From positions 4,393,001 through 4,457,000 of the forward strand of contig OY282353.1 of the NCBI GenBank assembly GCA_958295465.1: 64,000 bases of DNA, in the 5' to 3' direction. The notes below the pieces were generated by a model, which was not told where the DNA came from, made no database searches, and saw only the letters and a program-made list of their open reading frames with translations. Position 1 is the first letter of the stretch. Each line of letters opens with the position of its first letter. Made by a program: the position numbers and the translations under genes. This DNA is from an uncultured Gammaproteobacteria bacterium. Its GTDB lineage: Bacteria > Pseudomonadota > Gammaproteobacteria > HK1. Of the stretch, positions 1 through 8,883 are shown piece after piece.

Positions 1-657
1 GGGAAGCATCCGGAGCAGGCGAAACAGGCCGCCGCCGAGGCGCACCGCCGGCGGCCGGGGCATGAGGACACCCGGCAGCTTCGGGCGCAGGTCGCGGCGC
101 TCGAACGCACGCTGAACCGCGACCGGCGCCTCGCCGAGGCCGAGCAGGCCGCGGTCCGGGATGACTGGGAGGCCGCGCTCCGCGCATTCGAGGAGGCCGG
201 GGCCATCGAGCCGGCCCACGACGGCGCGGCGAAGGGCAGCGAGCTCGCGGCTCGCATCGTGACCGTACAGCGGGCCGTGGACGGCTTTCTGGCCCGCCCC
301 GAACGACTCGGCTCGCCCGAGGTCGCCGGCGCCGCCAGGGAGACCCTGCGCGAGGCGAAGGCGATGGTTTCGCTCAGCGCCCGGCTCAAGACGGGCGCGG
401 AGGCGCTGGAGCAGGCCATCGAAGCCGGACGGACGCCGGTCCCGGTCCGTATCCTGTCGGACGGCCGGACCGAGATAGGGATCCGGGGCGTCGGCCGGGT
501 CGGGCGCACCGGGGAGCGCACCATCGAGCTTCGTCCCGGCGACTACGTGTTCGAAGGCAAGCGCCCCGGATACCGCTCCAAGCTGGTCAGGGTGGCGGTG
601 ACGGCGGGCGGCGGTGCTCCCGTCGAGGTGCGGATCGTCTGCGATGAACGCAGTTGA
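1..657 (+). CDS. Coiled-coil protein with C-terminal PEGA-like segment (5' partial)
   Basis: The frame is open from the first base, so the gene begins upstream of the window. The visible 218 residues start with an Ala/Glu/Arg-rich stretch of coiled-coil or TPR-like character (many AEAEQAA-type heptads up to about residue 140). The last 75 residues form a small beta-rich segment containing ELRPGDYVFEGKRPGYRSK, which resembles a PEGA domain, a surface-associated beta fold. The stop lies 14 bases inside the next gene, so the two are probably co-transcribed and translationally coupled. Together with the next five genes it forms an apparent envelope operon. The function is not known. The N-terminus and any membrane anchor are outside the window. 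Confidence 0.7.
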   Translation, partial: GKHPEQAKQAAAEAHRRRPGHEDTRQLRAQVAALERTLNRDRRLAEAEQAAVRDDWEAALRAFEEAGAIEPAHDGAAKGSELAARIVTVQRAVDGFLARPERLGSPEVAGAARETLREAKAMVSLSARLKTGAEALEQAIEAGRTPVPVRILSDGRTEIGIRGVGRVGRTGERTIELRPGDYVFEGKRPGYRSKLVRVAVTAGGGAPVEVRIVCDERS

Positions 658-2683
658 GCACACGCTCTCGCAAGCGCGCCGGCGCCGGCGGCGGACCCTC
701 GGGATCAGGACCACGATCGGCGCCGCCGTCATCCTCGCGGCCGCGCTCGGCGGCGCGCTCGCGTATTTCGCGGGAGAGGTCGGCCGGCTCGAAGTCGCCG
801 TCGCACCGGCCGAGGCCGCGGCGACCGCCACCGTCGAAATCGCCGAGGGCCGGGGCATCGTCATCGGGACCGGGGTGTGGACCTTGCCGGGGCCGCTGGC
901 GCTGCGCATCGGCGCCGAGGGCTTCGTGCCCGAAACCCTCGCGATCACGCAAGCGGCCAGGGCCCGCGAGCTCGTCGACGTCATCCTGCGCGAGCGCCAC
1001 GCCACGCTCCGGGCGGCCACCGAGCCCGGCCATCCCGCGATCCGGTGGTCCCTCGACGGTGCGGTCGTGGCCGAAGGACCCCGCCTCGAAATCGAAATCC
1101 CGGCCGGCGAGCATACCGTCGGCGCCCGGCATCCCTGGTACGTCCCCGCGTCGCGGCGGTTGAACGCCGAACGCGGGGGCGCCTACTCCCTGACGCTGCC
1201 GCTGGCGCCGGTCGAGGGGCGGATCACGGCCACCTCGGAACCGGACGGGGCTCGGGTGACGTACAACGGCCAGGCCGCCGGGAAGACCCCGCTGACCCTC
1301 GCTGCCGAGGGCGGCGTCCATACGCTGCACATCGCCCACGACGGCTACGAGACCCGCACGGACACGATCGCCGTCACCCACGACGCCCCCGGGGCGGAAC
1401 GCCACTACCGGTTGGCCCGCGCGCGGGGCCGGGTGTCGTTCGCCCTCTCGCCCGAAGGCGGCACGCTCTCCATCGACGGGCGGGCGGCGACGGCGACGGA
1501 GAACCTCCACCTCTCCGCGGGTGTGCCCCACCGGATCCGCTACGCGAAGCCGGGCCATGCTCCGCGGGAGACCGAATTCACGCTGAACCCGGGAGAGCAC
1601 CGCTCCATCGCACTGGCCCTCACCCCGATCTTCGGCGCCGTCTCGGTGCGGTCGGAGCCCGAGGCCGACGTCGAGGTCGGGGGGCAGAGCATGGGCCGCA
1701 CCCCGAAGCGCCTGATGCTCCTGGCCGTTCCCCAGACCATCCGCCTGAGCCGCGACGGTTACCGCACCGTGACGCGCACCGTCACCCCCGACCCCGACAC
1801 GCCGCAGAACGTCGCCGTCACACTGCGCTCCGAAGCCCAGGCCCGGCTCGAAACGGCGCCGCCGCACTACACCAACCGCGCCGGGATCATGCTGAAGCTG
1901 TTCAAGAACCCCGGAACCGTGACGCTCGGGACGCCCCGGGGGGAGCCGGGGCGGCGGGCCAACGAATTCGTCCGCGAGGTCCGGCTCACCAGGGCGTTCT
2001 ACGCCGGCGTGCACGAGGTCACCGCCGGGCAGTTCCGGTTGTTCACGCACCCCGGCCAGCCTCCGGTCGCCGACATGCGCCCCGTCACCGGGATCGGCTG
2101 GGAAGACGCCGCCCGCTACTGCAACTGGCTCAGCCGGCAGGAGGGCCTGACCCCGGTCTACCACTTCGCCAACGGCCGCCACCGCGGCAGCAGCGCCGCC
2201 GCCGACGGCTACCGGCTCCCCACCGAGGCGGAATGGGAGTGGCTGGCCCGCAAGGCCGGACGCGGCCGGGAGACCCGGTTCCCGTGGGGGGACGACGCCC
2301 GGGTGCCCGCCCGCGCCGGCAACCTCGCCGACGAGTCGGCCCGCGGGCGGGTCCCGGTGTACATTCCTCGCTACAACGACGGTGTCGCGCAGATGGCCGA
2401 GGTCGGCAGGTTCGACGCCAACGCCGCGGGGCTCCACGACCTCGCGGGCAACGCGAGCGAGTGGACGCACGACAACTACGACCTGCACCCTCCGCCCCCG
2501 GACCTGGTGGAGACCGATCCGATGGACGTCCGCCCGGACCCGAACCAACGGCATACCGTGAAGGGATCGAGCTGGCGGTCCGGGACGCTGAGCGCGCTGC
2601 GCGCCGCCTGGCGCGACGGCAGCAGTGCTCCGAGAGACGACCTCGGCTTTCGTATCGCCCGCTACCTCGCCGGAGGACGATGA
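644..2683 (+). CDS. Membrane-anchored PEGA-repeat protein with FGE-sulfatase (SUMF1-type) domain
   Basis: This protein has 679 residues from the ATG chosen, which overlaps the previous stop by 14 bases. A basic N-terminus (QARRRRRRTLGIR) precedes one transmembrane helix at about residues 23-45, which would place the rest in the periplasm. Residues 50 to about 410 contain roughly five PEGA-like repeats with motifs such as SEPDGARVTYNGQ and RSEPEADVEVGGQ. Residues 420-679 form an FGE-sulfatase domain (YRLPTEAEWEWLAR, FPWGDDA, LHDLAGNASEWTHDNY, KGSSWR, GFRIAR). The active-site cysteine pair used by true formylglycine-generating enzymes is not seen, so a binding or structural role is more likely than catalysis. 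It sits in a short-spaced operon with an ExbB-like channel and two VWA proteins. Confidence 0.85.
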   Translation: MNAVEHTLSQARRRRRRTLGIRTTIGAAVILAAALGGALAYFAGEVGRLEVAVAPAEAAATATVEIAEGRGIVIGTGVWTLPGPLALRIGAEGFVPETLAITQAARARELVDVILRERHATLRAATEPGHPAIRWSLDGAVVAEGPRLEIEIPAGEHTVGARHPWYVPASRRLNAERGGAYSLTLPLAPVEGRITATSEPDGARVTYNGQAAGKTPLTLAAEGGVHTLHIAHDGYETRTDTIAVTHDAPGAERHYRLARARGRVSFALSPEGGTLSIDGRAATATENLHLSAGVPHRIRYAKPGHAPRETEFTLNPGEHRSIALALTPIFGAVSVRSEPEADVEVGGQSMGRTPKRLMLLAVPQTIRLSRDGYRTVTRTVTPDPDTPQNVAVTLRSEAQARLETAPPHYTNRAGIMLKLFKNPGTVTLGTPRGEPGRRANEFVREVRLTRAFYAGVHEVTAGQFRLFTHPGQPPVADMRPVTGIGWEDAARYCNWLSRQEGLTPVYHFANGRHRGSSAAADGYRLPTEAEWEWLARKAGRGRETRFPWGDDARVPARAGNLADESARGRVPVYIPRYNDGVAQMAEVGRFDANAAGLHDLAGNASEWTHDNYDLHPPPPDLVETDPMDVRPDPNQRHTVKGSSWRSGTLSALRAAWRDGSSAPRDDLGFRIARYLAGGR

Positions 2684-2684
2684 C

Positions 2685-2849
2685 ATGAAGGGGAACCGCA
2701 CATCGCACCGGATCCGGATCGCCGCCGGGGTGGCGGTGGTGATCGCCCTCGCCGCCGCCGTCACGTTCGCCCTCCAGCGCGCGAGCGTCGCCCAGGGAGG
2801 GCCGTCCATCAGCCTGGAGGCCCCCGTGAGCTTCCCGGTGGACATCTGA
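2685..2849 (+). CDS. Small single-pass membrane protein, 54 aa
   Basis: The ATG follows the FGE-domain gene by one base and is preceded by a good ribosome binding site (GGAGGA, 2672-2677). The product has a basic N-terminus (MKGNRTSHRIR), one hydrophobic helix at about residues 11-30 and a short tail ending in SLEAPVSFPVDI. This predicts a one-pass inner-membrane protein with a small periplasmic tail, or a cleavable leader with AQG near its end. The gene ends one base before the ExbB-like gene. No homologue is recognised. A role as an accessory subunit of the channel and VWA complex is inference from position only. Confidence 0.65.
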   Translation: MKGNRTSHRIRIAAGVAVVIALAAAVTFALQRASVAQGGPSISLEAPVSFPVDI

Positions 2850-2850
2850 C

Positions 2851-3606
2851 GTGAACGAGCTCGTGCGGGGCGCCGCCATCCTCGCCGGCAGCGGCGCGGC
2901 GATCCATCTGTTCTACGTCCAGGTCATCCGGCCGGGAGCCGCAGCGGCCATCGAGGCGGCCCGCCTCGCGGGGCAGTCGGCGCCCCGGGAGTGGACGGTC
3001 ATCCTCAAGGACTGGGAGCAGGAGGTCTGCCTCGTGCTGATGGTCTTCTGCGCCATCCGCATCCTCATGATGATGTGGGCGCTGGCGTCCGAGCAGTACC
3101 TCTTCGGCGTCGACGTCTTCGAGGAGGCCGACGACGGAACCGCTCCGCTGGCCGAGGCCCTCGACGAGCTGGAGGCCCTGCCCGCCGAGACGACCGGGAC
3201 GCAGCTCGTGGAGGCGTTGAAGGCGAGCCTGCGCCGCTACCGGATCACCGGGGACGTCCAGAACACCTCCGACGCCATCCGGACGAGCGTGGAGGCGCTG
3301 GGGATGCGGTTCGAAGCCGACAACGCGATGATCCGGTACGTCATCTGGGCGATCCCGTCGATCGGCTTCGTGGGCACCGTGCGGGGGATCGGACAGGCGC
3401 TCTCGCAAGCCGACGAGGCGCTGGCCGGGGACATCGCCGGCATGACCGCGAGCCTCGGAACCGCCTTCAACTCGACGCTGGTGGCGCTGCTGGCCAGCCT
3501 CGTGCTCATGCTGCTGCTGCACGCCCTGCAACGAGCACAGGACAGGCGCCTGGTCGACATCCAGGCCTACTGCGAAGAGTTCCTGCTCAAGCGCATCAGC
3601 CGCTGA
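2851..3606 (+). CDS. MotA/TolQ/ExbB-family proton channel protein
   Basis: The product has 251 residues from a GTG start one base after the previous stop. Four hydrophobic segments are visible at about 7-25, 52-72, 165-190 and 205-230. The family core is clear: WAIPSIGFVGTVRGIGQAL followed by a segment with SLGTAFNSTLVALLASLV, matching the conserved L-G-L-x-G-T-V-x-G region and the last helix of ExbB, TolQ and MotA. Proteins of this family form a cytoplasmic-membrane ion channel that works with a one-helix partner (ExbD, TolR or MotB) to turn proton motive force into movement. No classical ExbD gene is adjacent; the two VWA genes that follow carry an ExbD-like helix and are the probable partners. 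Confidence 0.85.
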   Translation: MNELVRGAAILAGSGAAIHLFYVQVIRPGAAAAIEAARLAGQSAPREWTVILKDWEQEVCLVLMVFCAIRILMMMWALASEQYLFGVDVFEEADDGTAPLAEALDELEALPAETTGTQLVEALKASLRRYRITGDVQNTSDAIRTSVEALGMRFEADNAMIRYVIWAIPSIGFVGTVRGIGQALSQADEALAGDIAGMTASLGTAFNSTLVALLASLVLMLLLHALQRAQDRRLVDIQAYCEEFLLKRISR

Positions 3607-3614
3607 CCGCCGCC

Positions 3615-4691
3615 ATGCGGACCAGACGACGGGAGCCGGGGGGGATGATGGCCTTTCTCGACGTCATGGCCTGCGGCCTGGGCGCGGCGATCCTGCTCTT
3701 CCTCATCGTCAAGCACCACACCGGGACCGCGGTCGAGCCGGACGCCGGCGAGCGGGCCGCGGCCGGGGAGGAGACGCTGGCGGCGCTTCGCCGGGAGGCG
3801 GGAACGCTGGCCGGACGGATCGAGGAGGCGCAACGCCGGAGCCGGGAACGCCGTGACGGGCAGGCTCCGACCGGCGGCGAGGGCCGGGAAGACGCCGGCC
3901 GGGCGCGGCTCGCCGAAATCGAGCGCGCGCTCCGGGATGCACGGGCCAGGAACGCGGCGTTGCGCAACGAGGTGGAGTCCATCGACCCGGACCAGGCCGG
4001 CGACGTCATCGAAGACGTGCAGGGCGGCGAGGAGGAGTACCTGCTCGGTCTCAGGGTGGAAGGACGGCGCATCGCGATCCTGCTCGACCGCAGCGCCTCG
4101 ATGACCGACGAGCGGCTCATCGACGTCATCGCGCGCAAGGTCCGCTCGGATGTGGAGAAGAAGCAGGGGCCGAAGTGGCGGCGCACGCTGCGCACCGCGC
4201 GCTGGCTCCTGCACCGGCTCCCCGCCGGGAGCGAAGTCGCGGTCATCGCGTTCAACGATCAGGCGACGGTGCTTCACGGCGCGGCCTGGGCCGACGGCCG
4301 GGACCGGGTGGCGCTCCGGGGACTGTTCGGGGAGCTCGACCGGCTGGTGCCGACCGGGGCGACGAACCTGGAGGCGGGGCTGCGGGCGCTCGGCCGCCTC
4401 TCCCCGCCCGCCACCGACGTCTACGTGGTGACCGACGGACTCCCGACCCGGAGCCTGTCCTCGCCCGGACTGCTCTCCGGCTGCTCCGGGAACGCGAGGG
4501 GCAAGGTGAGCGGCGCCTGCCGCAAGGCACTGTTCTACGCGAGCCTGCAAGCGTCCGCCCCGCCGCCGGGCCGGAAGGTCCACGTCATCCTGCTGCCGCT
4601 GGAAGGGGATCCGGAAGCGGCGCCGGCGTACTGGAACTGGGCCGCGCAGGCCGGCGGGCTCCTCATGACCCCGGCGAGGGGCTGGCCGTGA
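3615..4691 (+). CDS. VWA-domain protein with N-terminal ExbD-like transmembrane helix
   Basis: The product has 358 residues. The start ATG is 8 bases after the channel gene. A single helix near residues 12-34 begins AFLDVMACGLGAAILLFLIV, close to the ExbD/TolR pattern in which an aspartate sits at the start of the helix. A Glu/Arg-rich coiled coil follows (about 45-125). From about residue 145 there is a von Willebrand factor A domain with an intact MIDAS motif (LLDRSASM), a conserved Thr in TGATN and an Asp in VVTDG. It may act as the one-helix partner of the ExbB-like channel with a metal-binding periplasmic head. Its stop overlaps the next start (GTGA). The exact role is unknown. Confidence 0.8.
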   Translation: MRTRRREPGGMMAFLDVMACGLGAAILLFLIVKHHTGTAVEPDAGERAAAGEETLAALRREAGTLAGRIEEAQRRSRERRDGQAPTGGEGREDAGRARLAEIERALRDARARNAALRNEVESIDPDQAGDVIEDVQGGEEEYLLGLRVEGRRIAILLDRSASMTDERLIDVIARKVRSDVEKKQGPKWRRTLRTARWLLHRLPAGSEVAVIAFNDQATVLHGAAWADGRDRVALRGLFGELDRLVPTGATNLEAGLRALGRLSPPATDVYVVTDGLPTRSLSSPGLLSGCSGNARGKVSGACRKALFYASLQASAPPPGRKVHVILLPLEGDPEAAPAYWNWAAQAGGLLMTPARGWP

Positions 4692-5713
4692 AGAAGGCCC
4701 GCTCTTCCGGCGAGGTCTTCGGCCTGGCGTTCCTCGACGTCATCACCTGCGGGTTCGGCGCGATCGTCCTGCTGCTGCTCATCTCGAGACCGGCCCCGAT
4801 CGACGCCGGCGGCGACGCCCGGGCTCCGGTGCCCGAGTCCGAGATCCGGGAAGCCGCGGACCTCGTGGCCCGGCTGCGTGAGCGGTGGGATGCCCTCCGG
4901 AGCGCACTCGCAGACGAGGCGGAGCGGCGGCCCGCGCCCGTGGAAACACTTGGCGAGGACCCGGCCCTCGACGAGGCGATCCGGGCCGCCGGCCGGAAGC
5001 TGGAACAACTGCAACGGGACAACCAGGGGCTGGAGCGGGTCCGGGAATCGCTCCGTCGCGCAACCCTGCGGGTGCGCGCCCCGGTGAGCGAGCGCGACCC
5101 CGAAGTCGGAGGGATCCCCGTCGACAGCGAATACGTCATCTTCATCGTGGACACGTCGGGGAGCATGAAGTCCATCTGGGACCGGGTCATGGAGGTCATG
5201 GACCAGGTCCTGGACGTCCACCCCCGGGTCAGCGGGTTCCAGGTCCTGAACGACAACGGCGGCTACCTCGTCAGCGCCTACCGGAGGAAATGGATCCCCG
5301 ACACCCCGAGGCGGCGCCGGAGCATCCTGGACCTGGTCCGGAGCTGGGGCGCCTTCTCGAACAGCAGTCCCGTCGAGGGGCTCGAGACCGCGCTGCGCGC
5401 CTACGCGCGGCAGGACCGGAAGATCGCCATCTACATCTTCGGCGACGACTACTCCGGATCGTCCTACGACGAGGTCATCGAGACGTTGCGGCAGCTCAAC
5501 ACCGAGCCGGGGACCGGCCGACGCCGGGTCCGCGTCCACGCCGTCGGCTTCGTCTCCACCCACAGCACCGAACGCTACGCGACCCTCATGCGCGAGGTGA
5601 CCCGGACCAACGAGGGCACGTTCCTGGCCCTGCCCGTCCGGGACCCCTCGGGCAACACCGGCGTCCCCCGGCCGGACTACCGGGCCGGAGTGCTGCGGGA
5701 TTCCGCGAACTGA
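4688..5713 (+). CDS. VWA-domain protein with N-terminal ExbD-like transmembrane helix (paralogue)
   Basis: The product has 341 residues from a GTG that overlaps the previous stop by four bases, which points to coupled translation. It is a paralogue of the preceding protein: the helix begins AFLDVITCGFGAIVLLLLIS, with the same early aspartate, then a coiled coil (about 45-125). A VWA domain starts near residue 145 with a canonical MIDAS (FIVDTSGSM), followed by SNSSPVEG and IYIFGDDYSGSS. The two paralogues may form a heteromer around the ExbB-like channel, much as TolQ works with TolR. This last gene of the operon faces the M48 gene tail to tail. Confidence 0.8.
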   Translation: MKKARSSGEVFGLAFLDVITCGFGAIVLLLLISRPAPIDAGGDARAPVPESEIREAADLVARLRERWDALRSALADEAERRPAPVETLGEDPALDEAIRAAGRKLEQLQRDNQGLERVRESLRRATLRVRAPVSERDPEVGGIPVDSEYVIFIVDTSGSMKSIWDRVMEVMDQVLDVHPRVSGFQVLNDNGGYLVSAYRRKWIPDTPRRRRSILDLVRSWGAFSNSSPVEGLETALRAYARQDRKIAIYIFGDDYSGSSYDEVIETLRQLNTEPGTGRRRVRVHAVGFVSTHSTERYATLMREVTRTNEGTFLALPVRDPSGNTGVPRPDYRAGVLRDSAN

Positions 5714-5793
5714 GGGAACGGCCCGCCGTCATGGAGCCGCGGGTGCTGTTGGTGGACGCTGCGGGAGCCCGCGAACCGAAGGAACGCTCCGCC
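5691..5793 (+). repeat. Diverged duplicate of the VWA gene 3' end
   Basis: The last bases of the second VWA gene and its downstream flank (about 5691-5727, core CGAACTGAGGGAACGGC) recur about 65 bases downstream (about 5756-5793, core CGAACCGAAGGAACGCTC). I count about 29 of 36 matching positions. The second copy is non-coding. This is one of several gene 3' ends in the window with a decayed duplicate just downstream. Confidence 0.5.
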
Positions 5794-5806
5794 CGATCGC
5801 CGGCCG

Positions 5807-6604
5807 TCACCCGTCGCAGGCCGGCGCGCGGCCTTCCGCCCTCGCCTGCCGGTACAGATCCATCGCCGCGGCCATGCCCGACTGCAGGGCCCTGATCCGG
5901 GTTTCGTGCCCGGGATGGGTGGACAGGAACTCGACCGGCTGCCGGCCCGCGGTCCGGGCCATGTTCCGCCACAGGTCCACGCTGGCCCGAGGGTCGAAGC
6001 CCGCCCGGGCCATGAGCTCCAGTCCCATCCGGTCCGCCTCGGTCTCATGGCTGCGGCTGTAGGGCAGCAGGACCCCCACCTGTGCGCCGAGCCCCAGCAC
6101 CGCCATCAGCCTTCGCCTCTCCGGCGATTCCCGCGACCTCGTCAACGCAGCCGCCGCCGCCATGCCGGTCTGCACCATGAACTGGCCGGACATGCGTTCG
6201 TTGCCGTGCCGGGCAAGGACATGCCCTATCTCATGCCCGATCACCGCCGCGAGCTGGTCCTGCGTCTCCGTCACGTCGAGGAGGCCCTTGTACACGCCGA
6301 TCTTCCCGCCCGGCAGGGCGAACGCGTTGGGTTCGTCCCGATCGAACACCCTGACCTCCCAACCCTGCGACCCGCGGCCGGGCAGGACGCCCACGATGGG
6401 GTTCGCGACACACTCCACGTAGCGGTTCAGGAACGCCCCGGCGGCGGGGGTCTCCGCCTTGATGTCGTTGAACGCCGCCGCGCCCATGTCCTGCATGGCG
6501 GCCGGCGAGAAGAGGGTCAGTTGATCGCGTCCGGTAGGGGAGGTGGCGCAGCTCGCGGTGGTCACCGCGGCCACGACGAGGATGGCGGTCCGTATCCGTT
6601 TCAC
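5807..6604 (-). CDS. M48-family metalloprotease, lipoprotein
   Basis: The product has 265 residues. The N-terminus is a lipoprotein signal with lipobox TASC near residue 19, so the mature protein should be anchored in the envelope. The zinc-protease motif HEIGH lies at about residues 124-128, and the third zinc ligand region ETEADRMGLELMARAGF at about 185-201, as in BepA/YcaL/LoiP-type M48 proteases. The C-terminal STHPGHETRI is also typical of the family. Such proteases act on misfolded or stalled outer-membrane proteins. It is transcribed alone, convergent with the VWA operon. Family assignment is firm; the substrate is unknown. Confidence 0.93.
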   Translation of the reverse strand: MKRIRTAILVVAAVTTASCATSPTGRDQLTLFSPAAMQDMGAAAFNDIKAETPAAGAFLNRYVECVANPIVGVLPGRGSQGWEVRVFDRDEPNAFALPGGKIGVYKGLLDVTETQDQLAAVIGHEIGHVLARHGNERMSGQFMVQTGMAAAAALTRSRESPERRRLMAVLGLGAQVGVLLPYSRSHETEADRMGLELMARAGFDPRASVDLWRNMARTAGRQPVEFLSTHPGHETRIRALQSGMAAAMDLYRQARAEGRAPACDG

Positions 6605-6927
6605 GACTTGTCCGGCCTCCGTTCACGGTCAGGTCGGCCGATGCACAGCCGGGAAGGGACACGTGGAATGGCAACCGATGGCGATCATCTTCGACCACGA
6701 ACGCTCCGGCAAGCCGATCGCGTCGTGCGCTGCCCACCGAGCGCTACGTGTGCGCCGAGTGGAAGCAGGTCCGGGGCAACTCCGGACACGTGATGCAGCC
6801 AGGCGCAGGTGATCGTGGTGGCGACAGGCAGGACGTTTCCGATCCCCCCATCGCCATCGCCACCGCCTGCGCCCCGCGCAGCCACGGGTCCAGGTGAGAG
6901 TGGCCGCCATGTTTCGGATGCTTACTG
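6605..6927. other. Intergenic region with a short duplicate of the OppC-type 3' end
   Basis: No convincing gene is present. Positions about 6866-6894 repeat, with about 25 of 29 matches, the last codons of the adjacent permease gene (encoding LDPRLRGA; the copy would read LDPWLRGA). The rest shows neither a ribosome binding site nor recognisable coding sequence on either strand. Confidence 0.5.
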
Positions 6928-7860
6928 CTACGCCCCCCGCAGCCGCGGGTCCAGGGCGTCGCGCAGGCCGTCGCCGATGTAGTTGACGCTCAGCACCGTG
7001 AGCGAGATCGCCAGTCCCGGCCAGATCACCCGCGCCGGCGTGATGGTCATGAAGTTCACCCCGTCGAACAGCAGCCGGCCCCAGGTCGGGAAGTCCGGCG
7101 GGAACCCCAGCCCCAGGAACGACAGGGCGGATTCGGTGATGATCGCATTGGCGATCCCCAGCGTCGCGGAGACCAGGATCGGGCTCAGCACGTTCGGCAG
7201 GACGTGGCGGGTGATGATGCGCCGCTCGCGGGTGCCGGTGCTGTGCGCCGCGGTCACGAACTCGCGCTCCTTGATGGCCAGGACGTCGCCGCGCACGATG
7301 CGCGCGGTCTGCATCCAGCTCGTGATCCCGATGACGAAGACGATGAGCAGGAAGATCCCGGTCTCCGGGCCGAACGCGGTGCGCAGGGTGTCGCGGAACA
7401 GCATGATGATGACCAGCAGCAGCGGCAGGAGCGGGAGCGCGAGGAAGAGGTCGGTGGTCCGCATCAGCGGGCCGTCGAGGCGGTGGTAGTAGCCGGCGAG
7501 CACCCCCACCACGGTGCCGACGACGAGCGAGAGCAACATCGCGGTGACCCCCACCGCGAGCGAGATGCGCCCCCCTGCCAGCACCTGCGCGAACATGTCG
7601 CGGCCGAGGTTGTCGGTGCCCATGGGGTGGGCGAGCGACGGCCCCTGGTTCTTCACCCGGATGTCGAGGTATTGCGGGTCCACGTCGTGAAGCCAGGGGC
7701 CGGCGAGCACCGCCAGCGCGACGATCGAGAACACCACCATCCCGGCGACGGCCCCGGTGTGGTTGCGGAAGGCGAGCCATACGTCCGTCCACTGGGAGCG
7801 GTGGACGTGCGCTTCTCGCAGCCCGTTCCCGGCAGGCGGCGATACCGGCGTCGTCGTCAT
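6928..7860 (-). CDS. Dipeptide/oligopeptide ABC transporter permease, DppC/OppC type
   Basis: The product has 310 residues. It has the OppC N-terminal helix after a short cytoplasmic leader, then HPMGTDNLGRDMFAQVLAGG, the family motif preceding the permease core. Five further helices follow, with the ATPase-contact EAA loop around EFVTAAHSTGTRERRII and the terminal LDPRLRGA. It forms the transmembrane pore with the DppB-type protein encoded nine bases upstream. The cognate binding protein is at 9143-10849, and the probable ATPases lie apart at 18362-20628. Confidence 0.93.
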   Translation of the reverse strand: MTTTPVSPPAGNGLREAHVHRSQWTDVWLAFRNHTGAVAGMVVFSIVALAVLAGPWLHDVDPQYLDIRVKNQGPSLAHPMGTDNLGRDMFAQVLAGGRISLAVGVTAMLLSLVVGTVVGVLAGYYHRLDGPLMRTTDLFLALPLLPLLLVIIMLFRDTLRTAFGPETGIFLLIVFVIGITSWMQTARIVRGDVLAIKEREFVTAAHSTGTRERRIITRHVLPNVLSPILVSATLGIANAIITESALSFLGLGFPPDFPTWGRLLFDGVNFMTITPARVIWPGLAISLTVLSVNYIGDGLRDALDPRLRGA

Positions 7861-7869
7861 CGTTCCCGG

Positions 7870-8883
7870 CTACTGGTAGCGGATGCGCGGATCGAGGATC
7901 CCGTAGAGCACGTCGGCCACGAGATTGAATCCCACGATCAGGATCGCGAAGAGGAAGGTCAGGGTCTGGACCAGAGGGATGTCCGCCCCCTGGATGGCGA
8001 TGATGAGGAGCTGGCCCAGGCCGTTCACCCGGAAGATCTGCTCGGTGATGATGGCGCCGCTGAAGATGGTCGGGATGCCCAGCGCGATCAGCGTCACCAC
8101 CGGGATCATGCTGTTGCGCAGCACGTGGATGAACAGTACCGCGCGCTCGGTGCTCCCCTTGGCGCGGGCGGTGCGCACGTAGTCGAGGTTCAGGTTGTCG
8201 AGCATCGCCGAGCGCATGAAGCGGCTGAGCTGCGCCGCGTTGAACAGGGCGAGCACCATCACCGGCATGACGAGTTGCTTGATCTGCATCCACAGGCTCG
8301 CGAGATCCGTCACCTCGTGGGTGGTGTCGTAGATCGACGGCAGCCACTGGAGCATGACGCTGAAGATGAGGATCGCGAGGAGCCCGGTGAAGAAGGTCGG
8401 CACCGAGAACCCCACCATGGACACGAAGGTGCCCACCTGATCGAACCAGGAGTACTGCCGGTAGGCGGAGACGATGCCGATGGGGATGGCGATGAGGATC
8501 CCCACGACGTAGGACAGCCCCACCACCCACAGGGTCTGCGGCATCCGCTCCACGATGAGGTCGACCACCGGACTTCGGGTCGCCCACGATCGCACCCGGA
8601 GGCGCTCGCTCGAATCGCCGATCTCCACCCCGAACGCCTGCTCGACGACGTTGAGCGGCTCGTTGATGAAGAACTGCTCCATCCACTTCAGGTAGCGGAC
8701 GTGGAAGGGCTGGCCGAGCCCGAGGGATTCGCGGATCTGGGCGCGTACCTCCGGCGGGATGGTGAGCGGAAGCTGCCCGGTGGGGTCGTTGGGCGCCAGA
8801 TCGAGAAGCGCGAAGACGATGAAGCTGATCGCGATGAGGGTGGGAATCGCGAAGAGCAGGCGTCGGATGATGAAACGGATCAC
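7870..8883 (-). CDS. Dipeptide/oligopeptide ABC transporter permease, DppB/OppB type
   Basis: The product has 337 residues. The N-terminal helix MIRFIIRRLLFAIPTLIAI and the following FALLDLAPNDPTG are typical of DppB/OppB, as are the EAA loop (DYVRTARAKGSTERAVLFIH), GLGQLLIIAIQGADIPLVQ and the final DPRIRYQ. About six transmembrane helices are predicted. A roughly 75-residue insert between the first helix and the core (from about residue 60) is larger than in E. coli DppB and is common in homologues that transport longer or modified peptides. It is encoded directly before the DppC-type permease. Confidence 0.93.
   Translation of the reverse strand: MIRFIIRRLLFAIPTLIAISFIVFALLDLAPNDPTGQLPLTIPPEVRAQIRESLGLGQPFHVRYLKWMEQFFINEPLNVVEQAFGVEIGDSSERLRVRSWATRSPVVDLIVERMPQTLWVVGLSYVVGILIAIPIGIVSAYRQYSWFDQVGTFVSMVGFSVPTFFTGLLAILIFSVMLQWLPSIYDTTHEVTDLASLWMQIKQLVMPVMVLALFNAAQLSRFMRSAMLDNLNLDYVRTARAKGSTERAVLFIHVLRNSMIPVVTLIALGIPTIFSGAIITEQIFRVNGLGQLLIIAIQGADIPLVQTLTFLFAILIVGFNLVADVLYGILDPRIRYQ

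Noticed and set aside
2851..5713. Zorya defence system
   Set aside because: An ExbB/MotA-like gene is present, but there is no OmpA-domain ZorB, no ZorC/ZorD helicase or nuclease, and the VWA and PEGA-FGE partners are not part of Zorya.
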